From Arhodomonas sp051195215 (GTDB lineage: Bacteria > Pseudomonadota > Gammaproteobacteria > Nitrococcales > Nitrococcaceae), in NCBI RefSeq assembly GCF_051195215.1, contig NZ_JBNAZM010000023.1:8828-72827 (forward strand): a stretch of 64,000 bases of DNA, written 5' to 3'. Under the pieces are notes generated by a model. That model saw only the letters and a list, made by a program, of their open reading frames with translations, did not search any database and was not told the origin of the DNA. Below, in pieces: positions 62,796-64,000 of the stretch. The translations under genes and the position numbers were made by a program. Within the stretch, counting starts at the first letter, position 1, and every line of letters starts with the position of its first letter.

Positions 62796-63830
62796 CTAAG
62801 GGCAGGGGTTCGGACGCTCGCGGTGAATCGCCTCGATGCCTTCGGCGACTGCCTTGGGCAGCGTTGTCTCCACGCTGTCGATGTTACTGCGGAGCTGTTC
62901 CATCGTTGTCGCGCCGATGATGTTGCTGGTGACAAACGGCCGCGAGTTCACGTAAGCAAGGGCCATTTGTGCGGGGTCGAGCCCGTGGTCTCGCGCCAGC
63001 TCCACGTAACGGGCGGTGACCGATTCCGCCGGTTCACCCACGTAACGTCCGAACTGTGGGTAGAGGGTGAGCCGCGCGCCTTCCGGGCGGGCGCCGTCCT
63101 GGTACTTGCCGGTGAGCACGCCGAAGGCAAGCGGCGAGTAGGCGAGGAGGCCTACGCGTTCGCGATGGGCGATCTCGGCGAGCCCTACCTCGAAGGTCCG
63201 GTTGAGCAGGCTATAGGGGTTCTGCACCGTGACCACGCGTGCCAGGTCATAGCGCTCGGCGAGGCGGAGGAAGGACATCACGCCCCAGGGGGTTTCGTTG
63301 GAGAGACCGATGTAGCGGATCTTGCCCTCGGCGACCAATTCGGAGAGCGCGCGCAAGGTCTCCTCGAGCCGGGGGGACGTGTCGTCCTCGGGATATTCGT
63401 AGCCCAGGCGGCCGAAGAAGTTCGCCTGCCGTTCCGGCCAGTGGAGCTGGTAGAGGTCTACGTAGTCCGTATGCAGCCGTCTCAGGCTGCCTTCCAGCGC
63501 CTCGCGCAAGCCGGTGGTATCGAAACTCGCCCGTCCACCGCGGATGTGATCGGCCCCGGGGCCGACACACTTGGTGGCGATGATGACGTCCTCCCGGCGG
63601 GCACCCGCCGCGAACCAGCTGCCGATGTGGCGTTCGGTCAGCCCCCAGGTGTCGGCGTGGCTGGGCACGGGGTACATCTCCGCGGTGTCGAAGAAGTTGA
63701 TGCCGCGCTCGCGGGCATAGTCCATCTGGGCATGGGCCTCTCGTTCAGTGTTCTGGTGGCCCCAGGTCATCGTGCCCAGACACAGGACGCTCACCTCCGT
63801 GTCGGTATGACCGAGTCGACGGTATTCCAT
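62796..63830 (-). CDS. aldo/keto reductase (Tas-like)
   Basis: 344-residue NADPH-dependent aldo/keto reductase of the Tas/YajO type. It starts MEYRRLGHTDTEVSVLCLG, with catalytic Asp and Tyr in FFDTAEMYPVP, Lys in VIIATKCVG and His in DLYQLHWPERQ. The family insert near ARREDVII and the C-terminal AYVNSRPFVTSNIIGATTMEQ cofactor region are present. AAGGA lies 7 bases before the chosen ATG; a longer reading adds a low-similarity leader. The substrate is unknown. The last 170 bases of the window hold no gene. Confidence 0.9.
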   Translation of the reverse strand: MEYRRLGHTDTEVSVLCLGTMTWGHQNTEREAHAQMDYARERGINFFDTAEMYPVPSHADTWGLTERHIGSWFAAGARREDVIIATKCVGPGADHIRGGRASFDTTGLREALEGSLRRLHTDYVDLYQLHWPERQANFFGRLGYEYPEDDTSPRLEETLRALSELVAEGKIRYIGLSNETPWGVMSFLRLAERYDLARVVTVQNPYSLLNRTFEVGLAEIAHRERVGLLAYSPLAFGVLTGKYQDGARPEGARLTLYPQFGRYVGEPAESVTARYVELARDHGLDPAQMALAYVNSRPFVTSNIIGATTMEQLRSNIDSVETTLPKAVAEGIEAIHRERPNPCP

Positions 63831-64000
63831 GCTCTGTTCCTTGTTCGTCGCGGGCGCCGGGACGGCGGCGCCTGGTGGGTGGTTCGCCACGATATTGGGG
63901 TGTAGCGGCGTTTGTCCAACCGCAGCCTTGTCCAACGACACATGAGCCTGAGCGGGGGGCGTGATTCCACAGTGAGATGAGCCTGAGCTGAAGGCGGTCT

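Overview
The window is about 66% G+C, densely coded and gammaproteobacterial. The gene order thiS-thiG-trmB, the yeaG/yeaH/ycgB-type stress operon, the subtype I-F CRISPR system and a DUF6763-like protein fit a Chromatiales/Ectothiorhodospiraceae-type organism. That placement is inference from gene content; no rRNA is present.

Layout. (1) 106-5601, minus strand: a six-gene operon behind a perfect palindrome, DUF1289 - GntR/FCD regulator - B12-binding mutase subunit - acyl-CoA ligase - MeaB GTPase - large mutase subunit. The diagnostic residues Ile92 and Asp118 identify the mutase as 2-hydroxyisobutyryl-CoA mutase type, not methylmalonyl-CoA mutase. (2) 5700-9932, plus strand: FetAB-like exporter, lipoprotein subtilisin and a PrcB_C lipoprotein, all overlapping. 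(3) 10015-12261: a siderophore-type TonB receptor with a Fur-box candidate, then speE. (4) 13306-28510, minus strand: sigma70-type promoter, cobalamin riboswitch, btuB, cobO, cbiB, cobC, btuF, cobQ, a second TonB receptor, a complete peptide/nickel-type ABC importer with a fused double ATPase, and a thioredoxin-like 2Fe-2S protein. This looks like one B12-controlled corrinoid/cobalt acquisition operon of about 15 kb. (5) 28544-32168: thiS, thiG, trmB, btuC, btuD. Mutase, GTPase and B12 genes fit together, because the mutase needs adenosylcobalamin.

(6) 32421-42606: subtype I-F CRISPR-Cas (cas1, cas2-3, csy1-4), a leader with an IHF-like site, 28 near-identical repeats, then a terminator-like palindrome and two older-looking repeats. 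(7) 42735-50573: a broken AEC transporter gene, tctA-tctB-tctC, a second tctC, a TctD/TctE two-component system and a periplasmic binding protein. Both tctC genes carry the same candidate TctD box. (8) 51042-55198: an XRE regulator flanked by two similar operator-like sites, and an LplT-PlsC-Aas fusion whose adenylation domain looks degenerate and truncated. (9) tRNA-Gly(CCC), an MFS transporter, the prkA-yeaH-spoVR operon, a small DUF6763-like protein and an aldo/keto reductase.

A miniature inverted-repeat element family links several regions. There are two complete copies (50857-51012 and 62493-62760), one decayed copy inside the AEC pseudogene, and one solo terminal repeat that forms the whole DUF1289-gntR junction, supplying the stop codon, ribosome-binding site and start codon.
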